A stretch of 64,000 nucleotides of DNA from Scandinavium sp036409475 (GTDB lineage Bacteria; Pseudomonadota; Gammaproteobacteria; Enterobacterales; Enterobacteriaceae), in NCBI RefSeq assembly GCF_036409475.1, contig NZ_JAYRCK010000011.1, forward strand, positions 1-64,000, given 5' to 3'. The notes beneath the pieces are model-generated. The model worked only from the letters and a program-made list of their open reading frames with translations, searched no databases and was not told where the DNA came from. Of this stretch, positions 1 to 7,583 are shown in pieces; position 1 is the first letter of the stretch, and each line of letters begins with the position of its first letter. A program made the translations under genes and the position numbers.

Positions 1-189
1 GTGAAGGGGTAATGATGGCGCTCACAGAAAAAGACAAGGACAAAACAAGACATTAACGGCGGCGGGCGTCGCCGTTATACTGGCCACCGGCGTAAAAGTG
101 CGCGTCGGGCGTTGCGTGCTAACGTGTTGTTAAAGATGTAAAAAGCAGTGGCCGGAAAGGCAGTAACGGCGCGGGCGGTAGCGTGTTAA
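1..189. other. Left-edge sequence without an identifiable gene
   Basis: No intact coding region is visible; all frames carry stops. It contains a short GC-rich inverted repeat (AACGGCG at 55-61 against CGCCGTT at 70-76) with no T-run, so it is not a clear terminator. It lies directly upstream of a displaced Rhs tip and may be degenerate Rhs-associated sequence, but nothing in it proves this. Confidence 0.4.
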
Positions 190-618
190 AAAGTACGATG
201 CCGTCGGGATCGTTCCTATGACCCGATAGGGTTATTAGGTGGTATAAGTCCCTATAGCTATGTCGAAAACCCTCTCGGGTGGGTCGATCCGTTAGGCTTA
301 GTACCTCAACCGCATGGAAATTCTAAGACATCGGAAGCAGCACAACATGGATATGAAATTACTGATACCAGAACTGGACAAGTGGTTAAAACTGGTGTTA
401 GTAAGGGACGAATTAGGTTAGATGGCAAATCATCTAGAGCAGAAAAACAGGTAAGAGACTGGAACAGTGAACCGGGGAATGCGGGCAGATATACATCAAA
501 AATAGTGCATAATGAACCAGCGGGACCGGGGGCACGAGACCGAATTCTGGAGTGGGAAAGACAAAATGCTGCAAGGCATGCCGATACATTAGATCCGAAG
601 AGGCATCAAAGACCATGA
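190..618 (+). pseudogene. Displaced Rhs C-terminal toxin tip (orphan rhs-CT)
   Basis: The reading frame is open from 190 (a stop lies at 187-189) and has no plausible start for a full protein. Its first part reads like the end of an Rhs core: DPIGLLGG, then PYSYVENPLGWVDPLGL, the conserved junction at which variable tips begin. The roughly 105 residues after DPLGL are the variable tip, ending LDPKRHQRP, which looks like a small toxin domain of the polymorphic-toxin type; I cannot name its catalytic family. The core of several hundred residues that would deliver it is absent, so this is a displaced tip of the kind that accumulates downstream of active rhs genes. Its stop codon overlaps the start of the next gene (ATGA at 615-618), which fits a toxin-immunity pair. 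GC is clearly lower than in the genes from 3.7 kb onward. Confidence 0.75.
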
Positions 619-1277
619 TTCTGAAAGAAATATATTTATACCCTGAAATATTAGATTACAGAGAAGAAATAACATTTTTATTTAAAAAGCAATCTCGAAG
701 CTTATGTAATTATATTGAAAGATATTTGAAGGCAGTCAAATATCAAACAGATGATTTTAAAAGAATTTGCTTTGTCTGTCAAAAAGAACCTTTATCTAAT
801 ACTTATATAAATACTTGCAATGTTCTTTGTGTTAGCATTCCCATGAGCCAGGATGAATACACGAATAAAAAGAAAGAATTTCTAAATGAATACTTTATTA
901 GTTTACTTATGCTTGGAATGGATAAATGCAATGAGACACATCCGCTACCAAGCGATATCATCATAGCCGCCATAAATGAATTCAGAAGAGAGGGGTATAT
1001 CAATGAATGGGTATTCAAGAAAAAAAAGTTAAAAGAATTGGGACTAGAATTCATTCTAAAATGTTCTCTTACGATGGATGAATTTTCTTTAGATTTGCAT
1101 GTAGCAAAAGAAAAAAACATTATTTACCGAGATAATATAATTAAAGATATACCCAATGAATTTGTATTTAATTATCATTTAAAAGATCTATTAATAACCA
1201 ATGATAACATCAAGGTTATTGACAAGCTGAATAAGGAAATATATTCAAAAAATATCGATGAAATTATTGCATCATGA
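615..1277 (+). CDS. Probable immunity protein for the first orphan Rhs tip
   Basis: This 220-residue protein begins at the ATG of the ATGA overlap with the toxin tip; an upstream in-frame ATG at 552 lies inside the tip and is less likely. It is AT-rich, rich in Lys, Ile, Asn and Glu, and has no signal peptide or clear membrane segment, so it is probably cytoplasmic. I recognise no family. The role is inferred from position: Rhs and CDI systems encode a cognate immunity protein directly after the variable tip, and the two are inherited as a unit. Retention of an intact immunity gene behind a displaced tip could still protect the cell against siblings carrying the active toxin. Confidence 0.6.
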   Translation: MILKEIYLYPEILDYREEITFLFKKQSRSLCNYIERYLKAVKYQTDDFKRICFVCQKEPLSNTYINTCNVLCVSIPMSQDEYTNKKKEFLNEYFISLLMLGMDKCNETHPLPSDIIIAAINEFRREGYINEWVFKKKKLKELGLEFILKCSLTMDEFSLDLHVAKEKNIIYRDNIIKDIPNEFVFNYHLKDLLITNDNIKVIDKLNKEIYSKNIDEIIAS

Positions 1278-1284
1278 GTTTTGA

Positions 1285-1430
1285 CATGCAAAATCATCAG
1301 TAAATCCTTACGGTTATATACAAAATCCATTATCATGGATTGAATCATTAGGATTATATAAAATATTCAGAAGGTGGCAAAGAGGTGAAGCGATTGATAA
1401 ACCAATGCCGGATGGAAGTGCTCCTAAATA
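1285..1430 (+). pseudogene. Second orphan Rhs tip, 5' part, interrupted by IS630
   Basis: In one frame this stretch reads NPYGYIQNPLSWIESLGL, a diverged copy of the Rhs core-tip junction (the usual motif is NLYGYVQNPLTWVDPLGL-like), then about 25 residues of variable tip up to an insertion of an IS630-family element after the TA at 1429-1430. It has no start codon. The continuation lies at 2578-2793. When the element and one TA are removed in silico, the two halves are out of frame by one base, so a further small indel exists or the junction was altered. Confidence 0.65.
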
Positions 1431-2575
1431 GCTGCGCCGAATAGTAGATCACTTAAAGGGAACTCAGCCCGGATTGTGCGATCTGATCAATCGCCAAATC
1501 AAAACAAATCACCAACCGGACTGAGCGATGCCGATCATAGCACCAATACCCCGTCATGAACGACGCCTGATGCAGAAAGCTATCCATAAAACGCGCGATA
1601 AAAATCATGCCCGCAGGCTCACCGCAATGCTGATGCTTCATCGGGGTGAACGTGTCAGCGACGTCGCCAGAACGCTCTGCTGCGCCCGTTCATCCATCGG
1701 TCGCTGGATTAACTGGTTTACGATTTCGGGTGTCGAAGGTCTCAAATCATTGCCTGCCGGGCGTTCCCGACGCTGGCCCTTTGAACATATCTGCACGTTG
1801 TTACGTGAACTGATAAAGCATTCTCCCGGTGATTTTGGTTATCAGCGCTCGCGCTGGAGCACAGAACTTCTGGCGATAAAAATCAATGAGATAACAGGAT
1901 GTCGGTTGCATGCGGGAACCCTTCGTCGCTGGTTACCCATCGCCGGGATAGTATGGCGCAGGGCAGCTCCGACGCTGTGTATCCGTGATCCGCATAAAGA
2001 TGAAAAGATGGCCGCAATCCACAAAGCACTGGACGAATGCAGCGCAGAGCACCCGGTCTTTTATGAGGATGAAGTGGATATCCACCTCAATCCCAAAATC
2101 GGTGCAGACTGGCAGCTACGCGGGCAGCAAAAACGCGTGGTGACTCCGGGGCAGAATGAAAAATATTATCTGGCCGGGGCGCTGCACAGTGGTACGGGAA
2201 AAGTGAGCTACGTAGGTGGCAGCAGCAAAAGTTCATCATTATTTATTAGTCTGTTAACGCATCTGAAAGCGACATACCGGCGGGCGAAAACAATCACCCT
2301 CATCGTGGATAACGACATCATCCATAAAAGCCGTGAAACGTTGCGCAGGCTGAAAGCCAACCCGAAGTTCAGGGTGATTTATCAGCCGGTTTACTCGCCA
2401 TGGGTGAACCACGTAGAGCGGTTATGGCAGGCGCTACATGACACAATAACCCGTAATCATCAGTGCCGGACAATGTGGCAACTACTGAAAAAAGTTCGTC
2501 ATTTTATGGACACCGTCAGTCCATTCCCCGGAGCTAAGCATGGGCAGGCAAAAGTGTAGCGGTATTAGGCGCAGC
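1431..2575 (+). mobile_element. Complete IS630-family insertion sequence, 1145 bp
   Basis: The left end GCTGCGCCGAATA (from 1431) and the reverse complement of the right end (GCTGCGCCTAATA, ending at 2575) form terminal inverted repeats with one mismatch. Both sides are flanked by TA (1429-1430 and 2576-2577), the target duplication typical of the IS630/Tc1 superfamily. A single full-length transposase gene fills the element. The element splits an orphan Rhs tip. Its ends look intact, so it may still be mobile. Confidence 0.88.
1528..2559 (+). CDS. IS630-family transposase
   Basis: The protein has 343 residues. The N-terminal 130 residues hold a helix-turn-helix DNA-binding part (RVSDVARTLCCARSSIGRWI), and the C-terminal part holds a DDE catalytic domain with its three acidic blocks visible: FYEDEVDIHL, LIVDNDIIH and PWVNHVERLW. 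It would bind the terminal inverted repeats and carry out cut-and-paste transposition into TA dinucleotides. No frameshift or internal stop is seen and the length is normal for the family, so the copy looks functional. The start at 1528 places the gene 97 bp inside the left end. Confidence 0.92.
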   Translation: MPIIAPIPRHERRLMQKAIHKTRDKNHARRLTAMLMLHRGERVSDVARTLCCARSSIGRWINWFTISGVEGLKSLPAGRSRRWPFEHICTLLRELIKHSPGDFGYQRSRWSTELLAIKINEITGCRLHAGTLRRWLPIAGIVWRRAAPTLCIRDPHKDEKMAAIHKALDECSAEHPVFYEDEVDIHLNPKIGADWQLRGQQKRVVTPGQNEKYYLAGALHSGTGKVSYVGGSSKSSSLFISLLTHLKATYRRAKTITLIVDNDIIHKSRETLRRLKANPKFRVIYQPVYSPWVNHVERLWQALHDTITRNHQCRTMWQLLKKVRHFMDTVSPFPGAKHGQAKV

Positions 2576-2577
2576 TA

Positions 2578-2793
2578 TTTAGTTGGAGCGATGATGATAT
2601 TTTACATCATGTGTTAGATGTAGCGACTGACCCAGCTTCTGTTACTGGTGTAGGAAAATGGAATTCCCCATACGTAATTGGAAGTAGAGATGGAGTCGAT
2701 ATACGAGTTGATTTTTATCCACCAACGCATCCAAGTTTCCCTGGGAAAATATCAACATCATATCCCACAAACACTGTACCAAATCCACCATAA
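2578..2793 (+). pseudogene. Second orphan Rhs tip, 3' part, EndoU/BECR-like nuclease end
   Basis: The frame beginning at 2578 (SWSDDDILHHVLDV...) runs to a stop at 2791-2793 and continues the tip broken by the IS630 element. Its last part, with V-I-G-S-R-D-G-V-D-I-R-V-D followed by GKISTSYPTN, resembles the terminal beta-hairpin of toxin RNases of the EndoU/BECR type; this family assignment is by eye only. Cut off from its delivery core and from its own N-terminal part, it should not make an active toxin. The next gene, 15 bases on, is a likely immunity gene. Confidence 0.5.
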
Positions 2794-2807
2794 AAACAGA
2801 GATACAT

Positions 2808-3116
2808 ATGGAACATGATGATAAACAGATAGATTTTTTTTCAATAAAAGAATCTCTCATGCTATTACTTAACTCTTATTCTGAACGATTAGGTATCGAA
2901 ACATATGATGCAGTTAAACATTACATAGACCACGATGAATATGAGATGGCTTACGAAGGGTTATTTATTGATTTAATGGAAATAAACTTCAACCCTCATG
3001 AGATAGACTTTGAAAAATACCTGGAGATAGGAATTTTACTGGGTTTAAATAAAGAAAGTCATTTTAACCCTAATTTCTGGCTAAATTATAATAATTATAT
3101 CAGCAAAGCAATTTAA
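2808..3116 (+). CDS. MafI-like immunity protein
   Basis: This 102-residue acidic, AT-rich gene follows the second Rhs tip by 15 bp. The segment YDAVKHYIDHDEYEMAYEGL resembles the core of MafI-family immunity proteins, small helical proteins found beside EndoU-type MafB toxins and beside Rhs/CDI tips. It has no signal peptide and would act in the cytoplasm by binding the cognate nuclease. The gene is intact although its toxin is broken by the IS element. The family call is by pattern; the immunity role is supported mainly by the position. Confidence 0.6.
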   Translation: MEHDDKQIDFFSIKESLMLLLNSYSERLGIETYDAVKHYIDHDEYEMAYEGLFIDLMEINFNPHEIDFEKYLEIGILLGLNKESHFNPNFWLNYNNYISKAI

Positions 3117-3118
3117 CT

Positions 3119-3152
3119 TAAATGGCCGGGATTAATAATATCTCGGCCATTT
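3119..3152. terminator. Bidirectional terminator between immunity gene and symE-like gene
   Basis: The inverted repeat AAATGGCCGGGA / TCTCGGCCATTT lies between the two convergent genes. It has A-rich and T-rich flanks on both sides, so it can end transcription from either direction. Confidence 0.7.
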
Positions 3153-3177
3153 AATTCTATTAGTTGTTATTTAACTG

Positions 3178-3528
3178 CTAAGCAACCAGAGCCTTCATCC
3201 CCATAGCCGCCTCTTTAAACTGGCAAAGTTCAGCCTTCAGCGCCTGCACTTCACTGGTATCCGCAATAATCGTCAGCACGCCGTCTGATATTTTCACCGT
3301 CACCTCCGTCCCGGTATCAAATCCCGCTTCCTTCAGCCAGTCGCCTTTAAGCATCAGGCTCGGGTGGCGGGAATAATAACGTGTCCGGAATGTTTTGGGG
3401 TCGGCGTGCCGCGCGGTTATATACCCGACGCTGGAGCGGCGCTGCGTTTTGGAAATCTTCCGTTCTGCCGTTGAATGCTGTTTTACATCTGAAGGATATC
3501 CTACGAGATCACCAGACATTTCCCCCAC
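3178..3528 (-). CDS. symE: SymE-family type I toxin-like protein
   Basis: The 116-residue protein matches the SymE family in its core: SVGYITARHADPKTFRTRYY, then LMLKGDWLKEAGFDTGT and EVTVKISDGVLTIIAD, an AbrB-like beta-fold. E. coli SymE (113 residues) is an SOS-induced type I toxin whose mRNA is silenced by the antisense RNA SymR. SymE-like genes commonly lie beside rhs loci, as here. Translation may start at M1 (3528) or at M4 (3519). I see no clear LexA box upstream, and a SymR-like antisense RNA would have to start on the plus strand around 3500; no convincing promoter for it is visible. Confidence 0.75.
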   Translation of the reverse strand: MGEMSGDLVGYPSDVKQHSTAERKISKTQRRSSVGYITARHADPKTFRTRYYSRHPSLMLKGDWLKEAGFDTGTEVTVKISDGVLTIIADTSEVQALKAELCQFKEAAMGMKALVA

Positions 3529-3736
3529 CCCGCCCCTGAAACTTCTGAAAATGCCCTTGCGCGTTTAGCGCAAAAATTCGGTTTATCCACCTGATAACCC
3601 TTCATATTCCATGCCTTTGACGTCGATTTCCAACAATGCTGCAAAAACAATTGAATATCTTTTGAACACTATCGCATGTATTCTTCGCGCGAAGCATGAT
3701 GATTGATTCACCATCTGAAGCCAGCAAGGAGGCACT
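3529..3736. other. Divergent intergenic region between symE-like and hha-like genes
   Basis: About 200 bp with no coding potential. It should hold promoters for both divergent genes. It is also the border between the AT-rich Rhs remnants and the conserved backbone. A ribosome-binding site (AGCAAGGAGG) ends just before 3737. Confidence 0.5.
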
Positions 3737-3946
3737 ATGACCGTCGATCACTACCTGAAAAAGCTACGCTGTGTAAAAGAGGAGCACGTGCTGGAAAAGC
3801 TGATTGCTCGCATCGAAGACACCCTGGCGCCAGGATCGCAGGCCACGTTCCAGAAAGCTTGTGACCGCCGTCGCGCTGAACTGTGCGACTACCAGTTCAG
3901 CTTGCTTGATGACGACGACACCTCGAAATCCGCTCGCCGTTACTGA
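3737..3946 (+). CDS. Hha/YmoA/Cnu-family small nucleoid-associated protein
   Basis: The 69-residue protein aligns by eye with Hha (72) and Cnu/YdgT (71): TVDHYLKKLR at the N-terminus, LEKLIARIEDTL in the middle and the signature ACDRRRAEL corresponding to AADHRLAEL in Hha. Family members bind H-NS or StpA and tune silencing of AT-rich, horizontally acquired DNA. The C-terminus differs from Hha, lacking the VWKFIR end and carrying a DDDD stretch. The RBS AAGGAGG lies directly upstream. It is not the ordinary hha, which is normally next to tomB, so it is probably an extra paralogue. Confidence 0.65.
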   Translation: MTVDHYLKKLRCVKEEHVLEKLIARIEDTLAPGSQATFQKACDRRRAELCDYQFSLLDDDDTSKSARRY

Positions 3947-4061
3947 GTTTCGCTTCATCCCTGCGCATTTTCTCTGACTGGATCACCTGGGTTGCCCTAC
4001 ACTTACAAGGGTAACGGTTTCAGGGAACCCGTTCTGTTCGTGATTCATAAGAGATAATGCT

Positions 4062-4988
4062 ATGGAATTAAAGGATTATTACGCCATCATGGGCGTGAAG
4101 CCGACGGACGATCTCAAAACCATTAAGACCGCCTATCGTCGACTTGCTCGTCAATACCATCCCGATGTCAGTAAAGAACCCGATGCCGAAGCCCGTTTTA
4201 AAGAGGTGGCCGAAGCCTGGGAAGTGTTGAGCGACGAGCAACGTCGCCAGGAATACGACACGCTCTGGCAACATCGCAACGATCCACAGTTTCGTCAGCA
4301 GGCCCATACCGGGCAGCAAGAAAGCTATAGCCAGCAGGATTTCGACGATATCTTCTCGTCTATGTTCGGTCATCGTGCACAACAATCGCGCCAGGCGCAC
4401 ACCGCCCGCGGTCACGACGTGGAAATCGAAGTGGCTGTCTTCCTCGAAGAAACCCTCGACGCACATCAACGAACCATCAGCTATAAGCTACCGGTTTATA
4501 ACGTGTTTGGCATGGTCGAACAGGAAATCCCGAAAACCCTCAATGTCAAAATTCCGGCAGGCGTCGGTGATGGTCAACGCATCCGCCTTAAAGGCCAGGG
4601 CACAGCGGGCGAAAATGGCGGGCCCAACGGCGACCTGTGGCTGGTAATCCGCATTGCGCCGCATCCTCTGTTCGACATTACGGGGCACAACCTGGAAGTC
4701 GTGGTGCCGCTCACACCGTGGGAAGCGGCTCTCGGCGCGAAAGTGGAAGTACCGACGCTGAAAGAGAGCGTTCTGGTTACCATTCCGGCGGGCAGTCAGG
4801 CGGGGCAACGCCTGCGAATTAAAGGCAAAGGGCTGGTGAACAAACAACACACTGGCGATCTGTTTGCGGTGATAAAAATTGTGATGCCGCCGAAACCTGA
4901 TGAGAAGAGCACGGAGCTCTGGCAGCAACTGGCCGAGGCGCAAGCCAGCTTCAGTCCGCGTAAAACGTGGGGGAAAAATCATGGCTAA
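4062..4988 (+). CDS. cbpA: Curved DNA-binding protein, DnaJ-like co-chaperone CbpA
   Basis: The protein has 308 residues (E. coli 306). Residues 1-70 form the J-domain with the HPD tripeptide at 33-35, which stimulates DnaK ATPase. A Gly/Gln-rich linker follows and then two C-terminal beta-domains of the DnaJ type without a zinc finger. CbpA is both a DnaK co-chaperone and a nucleoid protein of stationary phase. It overlaps the start of cbpM by 8 bp, so the two are co-translated. In E. coli K-12 the pair sits elsewhere on the chromosome; here it is beside proP. Confidence 0.95.
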   Translation: MELKDYYAIMGVKPTDDLKTIKTAYRRLARQYHPDVSKEPDAEARFKEVAEAWEVLSDEQRRQEYDTLWQHRNDPQFRQQAHTGQQESYSQQDFDDIFSSMFGHRAQQSRQAHTARGHDVEIEVAVFLEETLDAHQRTISYKLPVYNVFGMVEQEIPKTLNVKIPAGVGDGQRIRLKGQGTAGENGGPNGDLWLVIRIAPHPLFDITGHNLEVVVPLTPWEAALGAKVEVPTLKESVLVTIPAGSQAGQRLRIKGKGLVNKQHTGDLFAVIKIVMPPKPDEKSTELWQQLAEAQASFSPRKTWGKNHG

Positions 4989-5280
4989 TGTCACCATCAC
5001 TTTTACCGTAACCGAATTTTGCCTGCACACCGGCGTCTCCGAAGAAGAACTGAATGAAATTGTCGGGCTTGGCGTGATAGAACCTCGCCAGAGCACCGGC
5101 GAAGCCTGGCAATTTGACGATCATGCTGTCACGGTCGTGCATCGTGCATTGCGCCTGCGTCAGGAGCTGGCGCTGGACTGGCCGGGCATCGCCGTCACGC
5201 TCACTTTGCTGGATGAAAATGAACGCCTGCGGCAGGAAAACCGCCTTCTGCTGCAGCGCCTGCAGCGGTTTATCGAGTGA
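4981..5280 (+). CDS. cbpM: CbpA modulator CbpM
   Basis: The 99-residue protein (E. coli 101) starts at the ATG at 4981, overlapping the end of cbpA. It has a MerR-like winged-helix pattern (FTVTEFCLHTGVSEEELNEI) and a C-terminal coiled coil (DENERLRQENRLLLQRLQRF). CbpM binds the J-domain of CbpA and blocks its co-chaperone and DNA-binding activities. The overlap ties its level to that of its target. Confidence 0.93.
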   Translation: MANVTITFTVTEFCLHTGVSEEELNEIVGLGVIEPRQSTGEAWQFDDHAVTVVHRALRLRQELALDWPGIAVTLTLLDENERLRQENRLLLQRLQRFIE

Positions 5281-5430
5281 GCCAGACAATATGCCAGCCT
5301 GCGGGCTGGCCTCACCGTACGTTATGCACGGGAGCGTACTGTCACGCTGTCTGGCGAGAGCGCCAACCATTTTGATTCATTTTATATCGTGAATAATAAA
5401 AACAGAATCATAAAACAGGGCATCGAGAGC

Positions 5431-5457
5431 CCAAAAAAGGCCTCCAGAAAGGGAGGC
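5431..5457 (-). terminator. Rho-independent terminator of proP
   Basis: Read on the minus strand, the stem GCCTCC-CTTT-GGAGGC is followed by a T-run. It lies 27 bp beyond the proP stop codon. Confidence 0.8.
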
Positions 5458-5483
5458 GTCTTAAGCAAAGCTAATGAATGCAG

Positions 5484-6986
5484 TTATTCATTAATGCGCG
5501 GATGCTGGTCCACTAGCGTGGTGCGTTTTTCCTGCAATTCCGCAATCTGCGTATCGATATCTTCAATCTTCTGCTCGATGTTATCGTGATGCTCTTGCAG
5601 AATTTCTTTCGCTTCCTGGATATCCGAAGCCGCAGGCGTCGCGCCTTTCAACGGACGGTTCGCTGTTTCTTTCATCGAGATACCGGTCAGCAGACCGATG
5701 ACCGCAATCACCATCAGGTAATAGGCTGGCATCATCAGATTCTCAGTGTACTCGACCAACCAGGCCGCCAGCGTTGGCGTCAGACCGGCAACCAGCACTG
5801 AGATGTTAAACGCACTGGCCAGCGCACTGTAGCGGATATGCGTCGGGAACATCGCAGGCAGTGATGAAGCCATTACCCCAATAAAGCAGTTGAGGATCAC
5901 CGCCAGCAGCAGCAGGCCACAGAAAATCAGCGCGACGACATTACTGGTAATCAGGATAAATGCCGGGATGGAACAGACGAACAGCAGCACGCTGCCGACC
6001 AGAATAAACGGACGACGGCCGAAGCGGTCACTGAGCATGCCGATAATTGGCTGCACAAACAGCATCCCGACCATAATCGCGATGATGATCAGCACGCCAT
6101 GGTCTTCCGAGTAATGCAGGTTATGCGACAGATAACTCGGCATGTAGGTCAGCAGCATGTAGTAGGTGACGTTGGTCGAAATCACCATCCCCACGCACAC
6201 CAGCAGCGCGCGCCAGTGTTTGGTGGCAATCTCCTTAAACGACACCTTCGGCCCTTCCTGCAGGCCCTGACGGTCGCCCTGCTCCAGCTTCTCAACGTGC
6301 TGCTGGAAGGCCGGGGTCTCTTCCAGCGCATGGCGCAGATAAAGCCCGATAATCCCCAGCGGTAGCGCCAGGAAGAACGGCAGACGCCAGCCCCAGTCAA
6401 GGAAGTTATCTTCACCCACAATGGTGGAAATCAGCACCACCAGACCCGCACCCAGCACGAAACCGGCGATGGAACCGAAGTCGAGCCAGCTTCCCATAAA
6501 GCCACGTTTACGGTCTGGCGAGTATTCGGCGACAAAGATAGACGCCCCGGTGTATTCGCCACCGACTGAGAAGCCCTGCGCCATCTTACAGAGCAGCAGC
6601 AGGACAGGAGCCCAGATACCAATGGTGGTATAGCCGGGGATCAGGCCGATACAGAATGTACTGATCGACATGATGATAATCGTAATAGAGAGTATTTTCT
6701 GGCGACCGTATTTGTCGCCGAGCATGCCGAAAAACAGGCCACCCAGTGGGCGAATCAGGAAGGGAACAGAGAAGGTCCCCAACGCGGCAATCATCTGAAC
6801 GCCAGGGTTGGCATCCGGGAAAAAGACCTTACCGAGTGCGTAGGCCACAAATCCGTAAACGCCGAAGTCAAACCATTCCATCGCGTTACCCAGCGAAGCG
6901 GCAGTGATCGCTTTGCGCAGCTTACTGTCGTCGATGATGGTGACATCACGAAGCGTGATCGGCTTAATTTTTTTCCTTTTTAGCAT
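5484..6986 (-). CDS. proP: Osmosensory proline/glycine betaine:H+ symporter ProP
   Basis: The protein has 500 residues, the same as E. coli ProP. It is a 12-helix major facilitator superfamily transporter of the inner membrane that imports proline, glycine betaine and ectoine when osmolality rises. Family motifs are visible in loop 2-3 (GMLGDKYGRQKIL) and in GGEYTGAS. The C-terminal tail from about residue 455 is a heptad-rich coiled coil (IEQKIEDIDTQIAELQEK), which sets the osmolality range of activation in coiled-coil-bearing ProP proteins. A CRP-like site upstream matches the known cAMP-CRP control of the P1 promoter in E. coli. Confidence 0.97.
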   Translation of the reverse strand: MLKRKKIKPITLRDVTIIDDSKLRKAITAASLGNAMEWFDFGVYGFVAYALGKVFFPDANPGVQMIAALGTFSVPFLIRPLGGLFFGMLGDKYGRQKILSITIIIMSISTFCIGLIPGYTTIGIWAPVLLLLCKMAQGFSVGGEYTGASIFVAEYSPDRKRGFMGSWLDFGSIAGFVLGAGLVVLISTIVGEDNFLDWGWRLPFFLALPLGIIGLYLRHALEETPAFQQHVEKLEQGDRQGLQEGPKVSFKEIATKHWRALLVCVGMVISTNVTYYMLLTYMPSYLSHNLHYSEDHGVLIIIAIMVGMLFVQPIIGMLSDRFGRRPFILVGSVLLFVCSIPAFILITSNVVALIFCGLLLLAVILNCFIGVMASSLPAMFPTHIRYSALASAFNISVLVAGLTPTLAAWLVEYTENLMMPAYYLMVIAVIGLLTGISMKETANRPLKGATPAASDIQEAKEILQEHHDNIEQKIEDIDTQIAELQEKRTTLVDQHPRINE

Positions 6987-7507
6987 TGTTGTCCTCGTTA
7001 ACTATCGCCGTGAGCGCACGCAAGGGTGGCGAACAAGGGGGTTCGCCGCGGTGCGGAGTGGAGCGGCGAATGGCTGTGCTCCACATTTCAAGCGTAGCAG
7101 GTTTACTTACACTGGCGGGTTACAGCCTGTACAACCGAACCTGTTGACGCCTGCTCTGGCAGTAAAAGGTGCTGACCAAAAGGTCAATGAGCAGTGATAT
7201 TTCTCGTATTTCTGTCTTTTACCCTAACAGTGTTTATATGTGTGATCAACTTCACGGAAAAATACGTTTACTGTTAAGTTGGTTGATGAAACGCAAATAA
7301 GTTCAATCTTAAGGGCTGAATTCCCTTGGTTAATCGCCCTCATTTCCCGCACAAAAAAACACCGATATTCTCGCTAATTAACCACGATTTGCTGTGCGTA
7401 TAATTAATACGCCAACGCTTTTTCAATCGATAATTCCTTACAGACAATTCACAGCAACATCATATTTAAAAGCCCAACAATGAAAATAATTGCATCATTA
7501 ATGTCAG
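6987..7507. other. proP upstream region
   Basis: No supported gene. The 520 bp separate proP from a REP element behind yjcZ. The proP-proximal half carries a CRP-like site; the distal half is AT-rich (7320-7480). In E. coli this region holds P1 (CRP) and P2 (sigma-S and Fis) promoters; the P2 elements are not clear to me here. Confidence 0.5.
7241..7256 (-). promoter_or_regulatory. CRP-binding site of proP P1
   Basis: TGTGA-TCAACT-TCACG fits the CRP consensus TGTGA-N6-TCACA with one mismatch. It lies about 255 bp before the proP start codon, in keeping with the long leader of the E. coli P1 transcript. Confidence 0.65.
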
Positions 7508-7583
7508 ATGCCGGGCGGCACTGCGTTTGCCCGGCGTACAACCCTCGTAGGCTGGATAAGGCGTTTAGGCCGCCATCCGGCAA
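7508..7583. repeat. REP/BIME element behind yjcZ
   Basis: Two facing REP units (GCCGGGCGGC..GCCCGGC and GGATAAGGCG..GCCATCCGGC) form a BIME immediately past the yjcZ stop codon. Such elements stabilise mRNA 3' ends and bind gyrase or IHF in enterics. Confidence 0.85.
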
